The notes under the pieces were generated by a model that ran no database searches, was not told the DNA's origin, and was given only the letters and a program-made list of their open reading frames with translations. This document shows positions 34,056 through 42,496 of a stretch of DNA of 64,000 nucleotides, in pieces (within the stretch, counting starts at the first letter, position 1; each line of letters opens with the position of its first letter). Both the position numbers and the translations under genes were made by a program. This DNA comes from Streptomyces sp. NBRC 110611 (GTDB lineage: Bacteria; Actinomycetota; Actinomycetes; Streptomycetales; Streptomycetaceae). The stretch is taken from assembly GCF_001590865.1 (NCBI RefSeq), contig NZ_BBUY01000001.1, positions 490,866 to 554,865 on the forward strand, read 5' to 3'.

Positions 34056-35267
34056 TCAGTACTGCCCGTATCCGTCGAGGAAGGAGCCGATGCGGGTGAC
34101 GGCCTCCGCCAGGTCGTCCTTACCGGGCAGGGTGACCAGCCGGAAGTGGTCCGGCTCCGGCCAGTTGAAGCCGGTACCGTGCACGATCATGATCTTCTCG
34201 GCGCGCAGCAGGTCCAGCACCATCTGCCGGTCGTCCTTGATCTTGTAGACCGAGGGATCCAGCCGCGGGAACGCGTACAGCGCGCCCTTCGGCTTGACGC
34301 AGCTGACGCCGGGGATCTGCGTGAGCAGCTCGTACGCCGTGTCCCGCTGCTCCAGCAGCCGGCCGCCGGGCAGCACCAGGTCCTTGATCGACTGCCGGCC
34401 GCCGAGGGCCGCGGCGACCGCGTGCTGGGCGGGCATATTGGCGCACAGCCGCATATTGGCGAGGATCGTCAGCCCCTCGATGTACGACGAGGCGTGCGCC
34501 TTCGGGCCGCAGACCGCCAGCCAGCCGCTGCGGTAGCCGGCCACCCGGTACGCCTTGGACAGTCCGTTGAAGGTCAGCGTCAGCAGGTCGGGGGCGAGCG
34601 AGGCGAACGGGGTGTGGGTGACACCGTCGTAGAGGATCTTGTCGTAGATCTCGTCGGCGCAGACGATCAGGTTGTGCCGGCGGGCGATCTCCGCGATGCT
34701 CCGCAGCAGCTCGTCGTCGTAGACGGCGCCCGTGGGGTTGTTGGGGTTGATGACGACGATGGCCTTGGTGCGGTCGGTGATCTTCCGCTCGATGTCGGCC
34801 AGGTCCGGCATCCAGTCCGCCTGCTCGTCACAGCGGTAGTGCACGGCCGTACCGCCGGACAGCGAGACCGCCGCCGTCCACAGCGGGTAGTCCGGGGCCG
34901 GGACCAGCACCTCGTCGCCGTCGTCCAGCAGCGCCTGCATCGCCATCTGGATCAGCTCGGAGACGCCGTTGCCCAGGTAGATGTCCTCGACGGAGAGGTC
35001 GATGCCCTGGGTCTGGTAGTGCTGCATCACCGCGCGGCGGGCCGAGAGCAGGCCCTTGGCGTCCCCGTAGCCGTGCGCCGTCCCGACAGTGCGGAGGATG
35101 TCCTCCAGGATCTCGGGCGGGCACTCGAAGCCGAAGGCCGCCGGGTTGCCGGTGTTGAGCTTGAGGATGCGGTGACCGGCAGCCTCCAGCCGCATCGCCT
35201 CCTCCAGCACCGGGCCACGGATCTCGTAGCAGACGTTGGCGAGCTTCGTTGACTGGATCACCTGCAT
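34056..35267 (-). CDS. Pyridoxal-phosphate aminotransferase (AlaA/AspC-like)
   Basis: A 403-residue class I aminotransferase, close to AlaA-type glutamate-pyruvate transaminases and the mycobacterial protein annotated AspC. Family blocks are GNPAAFGFECPPEI, YLGNGVSELIQM, INPNNPTGAVYDDELL, CADEIYDKILYDG, the PLP lysine in TFNGLSKAYRVAGYRSGW, and the C-terminal RLVTLPG arginine. ATG 35267 is preferred with AAGGTGG 5 bases upstream; the GTG at 35276 overlaps that site. Expected role: alanine synthesis or pyruvate-glutamate exchange. Confidence 0.9.
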   Translation of the reverse strand: MQVIQSTKLANVCYEIRGPVLEEAMRLEAAGHRILKLNTGNPAAFGFECPPEILEDILRTVGTAHGYGDAKGLLSARRAVMQHYQTQGIDLSVEDIYLGNGVSELIQMAMQALLDDGDEVLVPAPDYPLWTAAVSLSGGTAVHYRCDEQADWMPDLADIERKITDRTKAIVVINPNNPTGAVYDDELLRSIAEIARRHNLIVCADEIYDKILYDGVTHTPFASLAPDLLTLTFNGLSKAYRVAGYRSGWLAVCGPKAHASSYIEGLTILANMRLCANMPAQHAVAAALGGRQSIKDLVLPGGRLLEQRDTAYELLTQIPGVSCVKPKGALYAFPRLDPSVYKIKDDRQMVLDLLRAEKIMIVHGTGFNWPEPDHFRLVTLPGKDDLAEAVTRIGSFLDGYGQY

Positions 35268-35384
35268 ATCCGCCACCTTACGGGCGCGTTTCGGCGGCCG
35301 CCCGGTGTTTTGCGTCTCGCCGGCCGGCGGGCGGCGTGGGCTTGCTCACGCCCGTCGGCCTGCGGGCGGCCGCGGAGAGCGGAG

Positions 35385-37010
35385 CTACCGGACCGTGCGC
35401 CGTACCGACCGCCCCGCCAGGACGTCCGTACGGCGGCCGTGGTCGATGACGAAGCGGCCGTCGATCAGGACGTACGGGATACCGGCCGGGAGGGTGCGGG
35501 GGGAGGTGAAGGTCGCGCCGGCGGCGACCGTCCCGGGGTCGAAGAGGACCAGGTCGGCGCGGTAGCCCTCCCGTACCAGGCCGCGGTCGGGGAGGCGGAG
35601 CCGGGCCGCCGGGCGGCCGGTGAGATGAGCGACGCACTCCTCCAGGGAGAGCACGCCCAGTTCGCGGACGTACCTGCCGAGGTACGCGGGGAAGGTTCCG
35701 TAGGCGCGGGGGTGCGGTTTGCCGCCCTGGAGGATGCCGTCACTGCCGCCCGTGTGCACCCGGTGGCGCATGATCAGGCGGACGTTCTCCTCGTGACCGA
35801 CGTGGTGCAGGATCGTCGAACCGAGCCGGTCGTCGATCAGCAGGCGGCGGGCGGTCGCCCAGGGGGCCTCGCCGCGCAGGTCCGCCGACTCCTGGACGGT
35901 GCGGCCGACGGCGTCCCCCAGGGCCGGGTCCGAGACTCCCGAGATCTCGATGGTGTCCCAGTCGATGGGCACGCCATGGCAGCCGTCGGCGCCCTCGGCC
36001 TCCAGGGCGTGGCGGATGCGCTCGGCCGTCGCGTCGTCCCGCAGGCGGGCCAGGATGGCCTCGGGGCCGCCCGCGCTCGCCCAGCTCGGCAGCATCGCGG
36101 CCAGCGTCGTGCAGCCGGGGGTGTAGGGGTAGGTGTCGAAGGAGAGGTCCGCGCCGGCGTCCAGCGCGCCGTCCAGGAGGGACAGCAGCTCGGGCGCGCG
36201 GCCCTTGTTGACGCCGAAGTTCAGGGTGGCGTGCGCGAGGTGCAGCGCGCAGCCGGCCGCACGCGTGAGGGCGATCATCTCCTCGTACGCCGCGAGGGCG
36301 CCCGCCCCGTAGGAGCGGTGGTGCGGGCAGTAGTAACCGCCGTACGCGGCCACCACCCGGCACAGTTCGGTGAGTTCGGTGTTGTCGGCGTACATGCCGG
36401 GCGGGTAGGTGAGCCCGGACGACATGCCCACCGCGCCCTGCGCCATGCCCTCGGCGACCAGCTTGCGCATGCGGTCCAGCTCGTCAGGGGTCGCCGCGCG
36501 GTCCTCCCAGCCGACGGCGAGCATCCGGACCGTGCCCTGGGGGACCAGGTACGCGGCGTTCACCGCGATGCCCTGCCCGTCGTGGGCACGGTCCAGCCGG
36601 TCCAGGTACGCGCCCACGGACCGCCAGTCGAAGTCGATGTCGTCCCCGTAGCCGTTCCAGCCGCTGATCGCGCGGCGCACCTCGGCCAGTGTGCGGTCGT
36701 CGACCGGGGCGTACGACAGGCCGTCCTGGCCGATGACTTCGAGGGTCACGCCCTGGGCGGCCTTGGCCTCGTGCGCGGGGTCGCGGAGCAGCGCGAGGTC
36801 GCTGTGCGCGTGCATGTCGATGAAGCCGGGGGAGAGGGCGAGCCCGGCTGCGTCCAACTCCCGTCGTGCGGTGGGGCGTTGACTGCCCGCCGCCGCGGCC
36901 TCCTGGGCGATCGAGGCGATCCTTCCGCCGTCGATGACCACGTCGGCGCGGTAGGACGGGGCGCCGGTACCGTCCACGACGTCCGCGTCACGGAGGACGA
37001 GGTCTGCCAC
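35385..37010 (-). CDS. N-acyl-D-amino-acid deacylase
   Basis: A 541-residue amidohydrolase-superfamily enzyme releasing D-amino acids from N-acyl derivatives. The metal-binding GFIDMHAHSDLALL gives H67 and H69. Later blocks are SSGLTYPPGMYADNTEL, HHRSYGAGA, ILHHVGHEENV and TGGSDGILQGGKPHPRAYGTF, with the final catalytic Asp region. N- and C-terminal beta-sandwich parts frame the barrel. It is 10 bp downstream of the dehydratase-like gene and is co-transcribed with it. This supports a role in processing N-acyl-D-amino acids for D-amino acid catabolism. Confidence 0.9.
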   Translation of the reverse strand: MADLVLRDADVVDGTGAPSYRADVVIDGGRIASIAQEAAAAGSQRPTARRELDAAGLALSPGFIDMHAHSDLALLRDPAHEAKAAQGVTLEVIGQDGLSYAPVDDRTLAEVRRAISGWNGYGDDIDFDWRSVGAYLDRLDRAHDGQGIAVNAAYLVPQGTVRMLAVGWEDRAATPDELDRMRKLVAEGMAQGAVGMSSGLTYPPGMYADNTELTELCRVVAAYGGYYCPHHRSYGAGALAAYEEMIALTRAAGCALHLAHATLNFGVNKGRAPELLSLLDGALDAGADLSFDTYPYTPGCTTLAAMLPSWASAGGPEAILARLRDDATAERIRHALEAEGADGCHGVPIDWDTIEISGVSDPALGDAVGRTVQESADLRGEAPWATARRLLIDDRLGSTILHHVGHEENVRLIMRHRVHTGGSDGILQGGKPHPRAYGTFPAYLGRYVRELGVLSLEECVAHLTGRPAARLRLPDRGLVREGYRADLVLFDPGTVAAGATFTSPRTLPAGIPYVLIDGRFVIDHGRRTDVLAGRSVRRTVR

Positions 37011-37020
37011 GACCGCCCCC

Positions 37021-38310
37021 TCAGAAGAACGTGCGGATGAAATCCGTGACCGTGCCGTCCCGTTCGACGAGCGGGATGAGCTGCCACTTGTCGAACGAGG
37101 TGCAGGGGTGCGACAGCCCCAGGCCCACCCAGTCGCCGACCTCCAGGTCGCCGGAGCGCTCCGTGGCGACCCAGGCGTGCTGGTCGGAGAGCCCGGTGAC
37201 GGTGATGCCGTGCGCCGGCCGCTCGGTGCCGTCCCGGCCGGACCGGACGACCTGGGCCTGCGGCAGATCCAGGTCGTGGGCCGCGTCGCGCTTGCCCGCG
37301 TTGAGGAACGCCTGCTCGGGCGTGGGGCGGGAGACCACCTGCGACCACAGCCGGAAGGCGGGCTCCAGCGCGCCCTCCTCCGGGACGCGGTTGAACGGCG
37401 TCAGGCGCCGGTAGTGGCCGCTGTCGTGCGACACGTACGCGCCGGAGCGCAGCAGCTTGAGGACCGGAGCGGACAGCTCGGGGATCTCCGCGAACACCTC
37501 GGCGACCGCGTCGAACCAGGCGCTGCCGCCCGCACTGACGACGATCTGGTCGAGGTCGGCGAACCGGCCCGCCCGGTCCAGCGCCACGGCCAGGGCGACC
37601 AGCCGGCGCACCCAGGCGGTCACCCGCTCCGTGGTGGGCTCGGGCACCTCGCCCTCGTAACCCGCGACGCCCACCAGACGCAGAGTGTCCACCCCCGCGA
37701 TGGCAGAGGCCAGTTCCAGGCACTCGGTCTCCGTACGGACGCCGGTACGGGCGCCCTCGCCGGCGCCCAGTTCGACGACCACATCCACCGGGCGGGTCGC
37801 TCCGGCCTCCCGCAGCGCCCGGTCCATCAGCTCGATACCGCGCAGTGAGTCGACGTAACAGACGAGGCGGAAGCCGGGGTCGGCGGCCAGTTCGGCGGCG
37901 AGCCAGCGCAGCGCGGCCGCGTCCACGACCTCATTGGCCAGGAAGATCCGCTGGATGCCGTAGCTGCGGTAGACCCGGACCTGGTGGGGGACGGCGGCGG
38001 TGATGCCCCAGGCGCCGCGCTCCAGCTGGCGGGCGAAGAGCTGGGGGGCCATGCAGGTCTTGCCGTGCGGGGCGAAGGCGAGGCCGTGCCGGGTGGCGTA
38101 GGTCTCCATCAGGGCCAGGTTGTGCTCGACCGACTCGGCGGAGAGCGCCAGGACGGGGGTGGTGAAGCCGCCGTCGAAGAGGTTGCGGCGCTCGGCGGCC
38201 AGCTCGCCGAGGGTGAGCCCGTCGGCGTCCGGGGGGAGGCCCTTGAAGCGGTGGTCGACCGTTTCGTCCGCGAGTTCCCTGAGCCCCTGCGCGAGCCGCT
38301 CCCCGACCAT
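37021..38310 (-). CDS. PLP D-amino acid deaminase/dehydratase (D-serine dehydratase-like)
   Basis: A 429-residue protein of PLP fold-type III (alanine-racemase N-domain plus D-serine dehydratase-like C-domain). The PLP lysine is K84 in AFAPHGKTCMAPQ. The C-terminal LSHPCTSFDKW gives the His/Cys metal ligands of this family. Relatives are D-threonine aldolases and eukaryotic-type D-serine dehydratases, and are often annotated amino acid deaminase. It is first in an operon with the D-aminoacylase and divergent from kinase-iclR-ridA-gntP. A palindrome 19 bp upstream of the start is a likely operator. Confidence 0.85.
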   Translation of the reverse strand: MVGERLAQGLRELADETVDHRFKGLPPDADGLTLGELAAERRNLFDGGFTTPVLALSAESVEHNLALMETYATRHGLAFAPHGKTCMAPQLFARQLERGAWGITAAVPHQVRVYRSYGIQRIFLANEVVDAAALRWLAAELAADPGFRLVCYVDSLRGIELMDRALREAGATRPVDVVVELGAGEGARTGVRTETECLELASAIAGVDTLRLVGVAGYEGEVPEPTTERVTAWVRRLVALAVALDRAGRFADLDQIVVSAGGSAWFDAVAEVFAEIPELSAPVLKLLRSGAYVSHDSGHYRRLTPFNRVPEEGALEPAFRLWSQVVSRPTPEQAFLNAGKRDAAHDLDLPQAQVVRSGRDGTERPAHGITVTGLSDQHAWVATERSGDLEVGDWVGLGLSHPCTSFDKWQLIPLVERDGTVTDFIRTFF

Positions 38311-38328
38311 CTGGCCTCCTCACAGACC

Positions 38329-38349
38329 GTGTTGCACACTCTGCAACAC
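38329..38349. promoter_or_regulatory. GTGTTGCA-N5-TGCAACAC palindrome, candidate IclR operator
   Basis: Perfect 8-base arms with a 5-base spacer, between the deaminase start (38310) and the divergent kinase gene. A further half-like TTGCGCA lies at about 38353. TTGCA/TGCAA arms fit IclR-type operators, and an IclR regulator is encoded in the divergent operon. Confidence 0.5.
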
Positions 38350-38545
38350 TCATTGCGCATACCGCTTACAGCTGTCTAACATCCGGGCCATCGCTGGGTC
38401 AATGACTCGGTCGGTGACTCGGTTAATGATGAGAACCATGGCTCAAGAACGGGTCAAGACAGGCGCAAGACAGGGTCAAGGCAGGGTGTGGAACAGGCCG
38501 GACGACGCCCCCCACGAGCCGCACAGCGAAGGAGGCCGACCGACC

Positions 38546-39730
38546 GTGACCAGGCCTTCGCGCGTCGACGACCCGCCCGCCCCGGAGGTCGACGTCGTCT
38601 GCCTCGGCGAATCCATGGTCACCTTCCTGCCCAGCCGTCCCGGACGCCTCGCCGATGTGCCGTCCTTCCACCGCGCCATCGGCGGCGCCGAGTCCAACGT
38701 CGCCTGCGCGCTCGCCCGCGCCGGACACACCGCCCGCTGGATCTCCCGCGTCGGCGCCGACGGCTTCGGCGACCACCTTGTCGCCGCCATCGCCGCGAGC
38801 GGAGTCGACGTCTCCCATGTCCGGCGTGACCCGCACCGCCCCACCGGCGTCTACTTCCGCACCGCCGGCGACCGCGGCACGGAGGCCCACGAGGTCGCCT
38901 ACTACCGCGCCGGATCCGCCGCCTCCGCCATGTCCGTCACCACCCTGGACCCGGCCGCGATCCGGTCGGGCAGAGTGCTGCACCTGTCGGGGATCACCGC
39001 GGCCCTCTCCGACGACTGCCTGACCTTGATGCACGAGGTGACGAAGCGGCACACGAAGCGTCACTCCGGCCGTGGTGCGTCTGGTGGTGCATCCGGCCGG
39101 CGCCGCCGCCCCCTCGTCTCGTTCGACGTCAACCACCGTCCCGGGCTGTGGCGCGACCCCCATGACGCCCGTATTCTGCTCGACCTCGCCCGCGGTGCCG
39201 ACCTCGTCTTCGTCGGCGAGGACGAAGCGGCGGAGGCCTGGGGTCTCACCGGCGGCCCTGACGCGATCCGCGCCGCACTGCCCGAACCCGGCACGCTGGT
39301 CGTCAAGCGCGGAGCAGCGGGCGCGGTGGCGTACGACAGCGACGGCCGGTACGCGCAGCCCGCGCCACGTGCCGAGGTCGTCGCCGCTGTCGGTGCCGGT
39401 GACGCGTTCGCCGCCGGCTTCCTCTCCGCCACCTTCCGCGGCCTGCCCGTGCCCACCCGCATCCGCTACGGCCACCTCTGGGCCGCCGCCGCCCTCACCG
39501 TCCCCGGCGACCTCGCCGCCCCGCCCTCCCCTGCCCTCGCCGACCGGCTGGCCGCCCTCGACGACACCGCCTGGCAGCGGCTGCACCTCGGCCCCGGCGA
39601 CCTGCACCTCGGTCCCGGACGGCCGGACCTTGGCCCCGGACGGCCGGGACAGACCACGATGGCCGCCGAGCGGCAGGCCAAGGACCAGGAGGTACACCAG
39701 GCCATGGACCAGGAGGTACACAGGGCATGA
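38546..39730 (+). CDS. PfkB-family sugar kinase (2-keto-3-deoxygluconate kinase-like)
   Basis: A 394-residue ribokinase-fold kinase. The N-terminal signature is VCLGESMVTFLP, with GGAESNVACALARAG, VSFDVNHRPGLW and the C-terminal anion-hole motif AAVGAGDAFAAGFL. It most resembles KDG kinases, giving 2-keto-3-deoxy-6-phosphogluconate. Two low-complexity insertions are unusual: a His/Arg/Ser/Gly tract at about 170-190, and a C-terminal tail with LHLGPG and DQEVH repeats encoded by tandem duplications. The GTG start has GGAGG about 10 bases upstream. Its stop overlaps the iclR start (ATGA). Confidence 0.85.
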   Translation: MTRPSRVDDPPAPEVDVVCLGESMVTFLPSRPGRLADVPSFHRAIGGAESNVACALARAGHTARWISRVGADGFGDHLVAAIAASGVDVSHVRRDPHRPTGVYFRTAGDRGTEAHEVAYYRAGSAASAMSVTTLDPAAIRSGRVLHLSGITAALSDDCLTLMHEVTKRHTKRHSGRGASGGASGRRRRPLVSFDVNHRPGLWRDPHDARILLDLARGADLVFVGEDEAAEAWGLTGGPDAIRAALPEPGTLVVKRGAAGAVAYDSDGRYAQPAPRAEVVAAVGAGDAFAAGFLSATFRGLPVPTRIRYGHLWAAAALTVPGDLAAPPSPALADRLAALDDTAWQRLHLGPGDLHLGPGRPDLGPGRPGQTTMAAERQAKDQEVHQAMDQEVHRA

Positions 39731-40527
39731 GCCAGACCGTCGACCGCGCGCTGAGCATCCTGCCGCTACTCGCCGAGGGGCCCGCCGACCTCGGACAGGT
39801 CGCCGGACGCCTCGGCGTCCACAAGTCCACCGCCCTGCGGCTGCTGCGCACGCTCCACGAGCACGGCATCGTCCACCGCCAGCCCGACCAGCGCTACCGC
39901 CTCGGCGCCCGGCTCTTCGCCCTCGCCCAGCAGGCCGTCGAGAACCTCGACGTACGCGAGATCGCCCACCCCCACCTCGTCGAACTCAACGAGCGGTGCG
40001 GACACACCGTCCACCTGGCGGTCCATGAGGAGAACGAAGTCCTCTACCTCGACAAGGTCGAGTCCCGCTACCCGGTCCGGATGTACTCGCGCGTCGGCAA
40101 GCCCGTCGCCATCACCGTCGCCGCCGTCGCCAAGCTCCTCCTCGCCGACCTGCCCGAGCCCGAGCGGCGCGCCGTCGCCGGGCGGCTCGACTACCCCATG
40201 TACACCCCCCGTTCGACACCGGGCCCCGACGCCTTCCTCAAGGAGCTGGCCAAGGTGCGCGAACAGGGCTGGGCCAGCGATCTCGGTGGCCACGAGAAGT
40301 CCATCAACTGCGTCGCGGCCCCCGTCCGTGGTACGGACGGGCGCGTCATCGCCGCCATGTCGGTCTCCGCGCCGAACGTGGTCGTCAGCGCCGACGAACT
40401 CCTCAGACTCCTCCCGCTGGTACGCCGCACCGCCGACGCCATCAGCCGCGAGTACTCCGGAAACACCCCGCCGAACCCCCTGACAAACACCCCGCCGAAC
40501 ACCCCGACCAAGGAGACCAGTTCATGA
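39727..40527 (+). CDS. IclR-family transcriptional regulator
   Basis: A 266-residue regulator with an N-terminal winged helix (LGQVAGRLGVHKSTALRLLRTLHEHGIVHR) and a C-terminal ligand-binding GAF-like domain (GHTVHLAVHEENEVLYLDKVES, GWASDLGGHEKSINCVAAPV). A Thr/Pro/Asn-rich tail with TPPN repeats ends the protein. It overlaps the kinase and ridA genes by ATGA at both ends, so it is translationally coupled within the operon. It probably controls the whole divergon through the palindrome at 38329-38349. Confidence 0.92.
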   Translation: MSQTVDRALSILPLLAEGPADLGQVAGRLGVHKSTALRLLRTLHEHGIVHRQPDQRYRLGARLFALAQQAVENLDVREIAHPHLVELNERCGHTVHLAVHEENEVLYLDKVESRYPVRMYSRVGKPVAITVAAVAKLLLADLPEPERRAVAGRLDYPMYTPRSTPGPDAFLKELAKVREQGWASDLGGHEKSINCVAAPVRGTDGRVIAAMSVSAPNVVVSADELLRLLPLVRRTADAISREYSGNTPPNPLTNTPPNTPTKETSS

Positions 40528-40937
40528 GCGAGAAGCTCCGGAAGACCGCCGTCACCCCGGCCACCCACACCACCCCGCCCGCGAAGTTCTCGCACGGCGT
40601 GAAGAAGGGCAACATCCTCCAGGTCGCGGGCCAGGTCGGCTTCCTCCCGGCCGTCGAGGGCCAGGCCCCCACCCCCGCCGGGCCAACCCTCCGCGAGCAG
40701 ACCCTCCAGACTCTCGCCAACGTCCGGTCCGTCCTGGAGGCGGGCGGGGCGAGCTGGGAGGACGTGCTGATGCTGCGCGTCTACCTCACCGACACCGACC
40801 ACTTCGCGGAGATGAACGAGATCTACAACGACTACTTCGCCGACCTGAAGGAAGCCCCGGCGGCCCGGACGACCGTCTACGTCGGCCTCCCCAAGGGCCT
40901 GCTCATCGAAATCGACGCCCTCGCCGTCCTCGGCTGA
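40524..40937 (+). CDS. RidA-family enamine/imine deaminase
   Basis: A 137-residue protein of the YjgF/RidA family, trimeric enzymes that hydrolyse reactive enamines and imines released by PLP enzymes to 2-keto acids and ammonia. The functional arginine is in the signature ARTTVYVGLPKGLLIEIDALA near the C-terminus. ILQVAGQVGFLP and NVRSVLEAGGASWEDVLMLRVYLTD are typical. The 4-bp overlap with iclR and the shared locus with a PLP deaminase make removal of 2-aminoacrylate-like products its likely task. Confidence 0.92.
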   Translation: MSEKLRKTAVTPATHTTPPAKFSHGVKKGNILQVAGQVGFLPAVEGQAPTPAGPTLREQTLQTLANVRSVLEAGGASWEDVLMLRVYLTDTDHFAEMNEIYNDYFADLKEAPAARTTVYVGLPKGLLIEIDALAVLG

Positions 40938-41041
40938 CCGCCGCCGCAGGCCGTCCACGGAACGCCGTCGCGTCCACGGCACGTCATCGACGGAACGCCG
41001 TCCCTGCTCGGAAGCACCATGCCTGACGACGGAGTCATCGC

Positions 41042-42496
41042 ATGTTCCTCGCTGCAGCACCACAGCCCCGCCGGGGCGGCCTGCTCGCCCTCATACCCGG
41101 TACCCCCGGCCTGCTGACCGTCGCCGCCCTGGGTGTCGCGCTCCTCCTCTTCCTGATCATCAAGCTCCGGCTCCAGCCCTTCGTCGCGCTGCTCGCCGCC
41201 TCCCTCGCCGTCGGCCTCGCCGCCGGGCTCTCCGTCACCGAACTCTTCGGCAGCGTCCAGAAGTCCGACGTCACGTCCCTGGTCGAGGGCGGGATGGGCG
41301 GCATACTCGGACACGTCGCGATCATCATCGGCCTGGGCACCATGCTCGGCGCCATCCTCGAAGTCTCCGGCGGAGCCGAGGAGTTGAGCAGCCGCCTCAT
41401 CGGACTCTTCGGTGCGCGGCGCGCCCCGCTCGCCATGGGGCTGACCGGCCTCGTCATCGGCATACCGGTCTTCTTCGACGTGGGCATCTTCGTCCTCGCG
41501 CCGATTGTCCACGCCGCTGCCAAGCGCACCGCCGGATCCGTACTTCTCCACGCCATGCCGCTGCTGGCCGGTTTGTCGATGACCCACGCCTTCCTGCCAC
41601 CGCACCCCGGGCCGGTGGCGGCGGCCGGACTCTTCGGCGTCGACCTGGGCTGGGTCATTCTCATGGGCGCCCTCTGCGGTCTGCCGGCGGTGCTGTGTGC
41701 CTGGGCGTACGCGGCCTGGATCGGCAGACGCGTCTTCGTGCCCGTGCCCCAGGACATGGTCGAGGCCGCAGCGGCTGCAAAAGCGGCGGTCACCACCGAC
41801 GACCGAAGCCCGGGGACAGCGGAACGCCCCGTCCCGCTCCCGACCGTCCTCACCGTCATCGGCACCCCGCTCCTCCTCATCCTCCTGGCGACCTTCTCCT
41901 CCCTCGCCCTGGAGCCGGGCACCCTCCGGTCCGTCCTGGAGTTCTTCGGCAATCCGTTCGCCGCCCTGACCCTCGCCCTGCTGATGTCGTACTACCTCCT
42001 CGGCGTCCGCCGTGGCTGGTCCCGGGCGTCCCTGGAAGCCGTCTCCGCCGCGTCGCTCAAGCCCATCGGCAACATCCTGCTCGTCGTCGGCGCGGGCGGT
42101 GTCTTCGGCGCGGTGCTGCGGGGCAGCGGTGTCGCCGACGCCCTCGCCGGCACCTTCGACAGCGCCGGCCTCCCGGTCATCGTCCTCGCCTGGCTGATCG
42201 CCGTCGCCCTCCGCGTCGCCCAGGGCTCGGCGACCGTCGCCATCGTCACCACCGCCGGAATCGTCGTCCCCCTGATCGACGGCCAGGACCTCGCCCAGCC
42301 CCACCTCGCCCTGATCATCGTGGCCATCTCGGCGGGCTCGATCTTCGCCTCGCACGTCAACGACGGCGGCTTCTGGATGGTCGCCAAGTACTTCGGCATC
42401 TCTGTGCGCGACACACTGAAGTCCTGGACGGTCCTGGAGTCCGTCCTCTCCACCACGGGCTTCGCCGTCGCGGCCCTGGCCGGCCTGCTGTTCTAA
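41042..42496 (+). CDS. GntP-family permease
   Basis: A 484-residue membrane protein with about 12-14 helices, of the gluconate:H+ symporter family, which also contains the D-serine transporter DsdX. Typical segments are MGGILGHVAIIIGLGTMLGAILE, GIPVFFDVGIFVLAPIV, HAFLPPHPGPVAAAGLFGVD and ALRVAQGSATVAIVTTAGIV. ATG 41042 has GGAG 7 bases upstream. It follows ridA by 104 bp of short repeats. Substrate may be an aldonate (matching the KDG-like kinase) or a D-amino acid. Its stop overlaps the convergent PLD-like gene by 4 bp. Confidence 0.93.
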   Translation: MFLAAAPQPRRGGLLALIPGTPGLLTVAALGVALLLFLIIKLRLQPFVALLAASLAVGLAAGLSVTELFGSVQKSDVTSLVEGGMGGILGHVAIIIGLGTMLGAILEVSGGAEELSSRLIGLFGARRAPLAMGLTGLVIGIPVFFDVGIFVLAPIVHAAAKRTAGSVLLHAMPLLAGLSMTHAFLPPHPGPVAAAGLFGVDLGWVILMGALCGLPAVLCAWAYAAWIGRRVFVPVPQDMVEAAAAAKAAVTTDDRSPGTAERPVPLPTVLTVIGTPLLLILLATFSSLALEPGTLRSVLEFFGNPFAALTLALLMSYYLLGVRRGWSRASLEAVSAASLKPIGNILLVVGAGGVFGAVLRGSGVADALAGTFDSAGLPVIVLAWLIAVALRVAQGSATVAIVTTAGIVVPLIDGQDLAQPHLALIIVAISAGSIFASHVNDGGFWMVAKYFGISVRDTLKSWTVLESVLSTTGFAVAALAGLLF

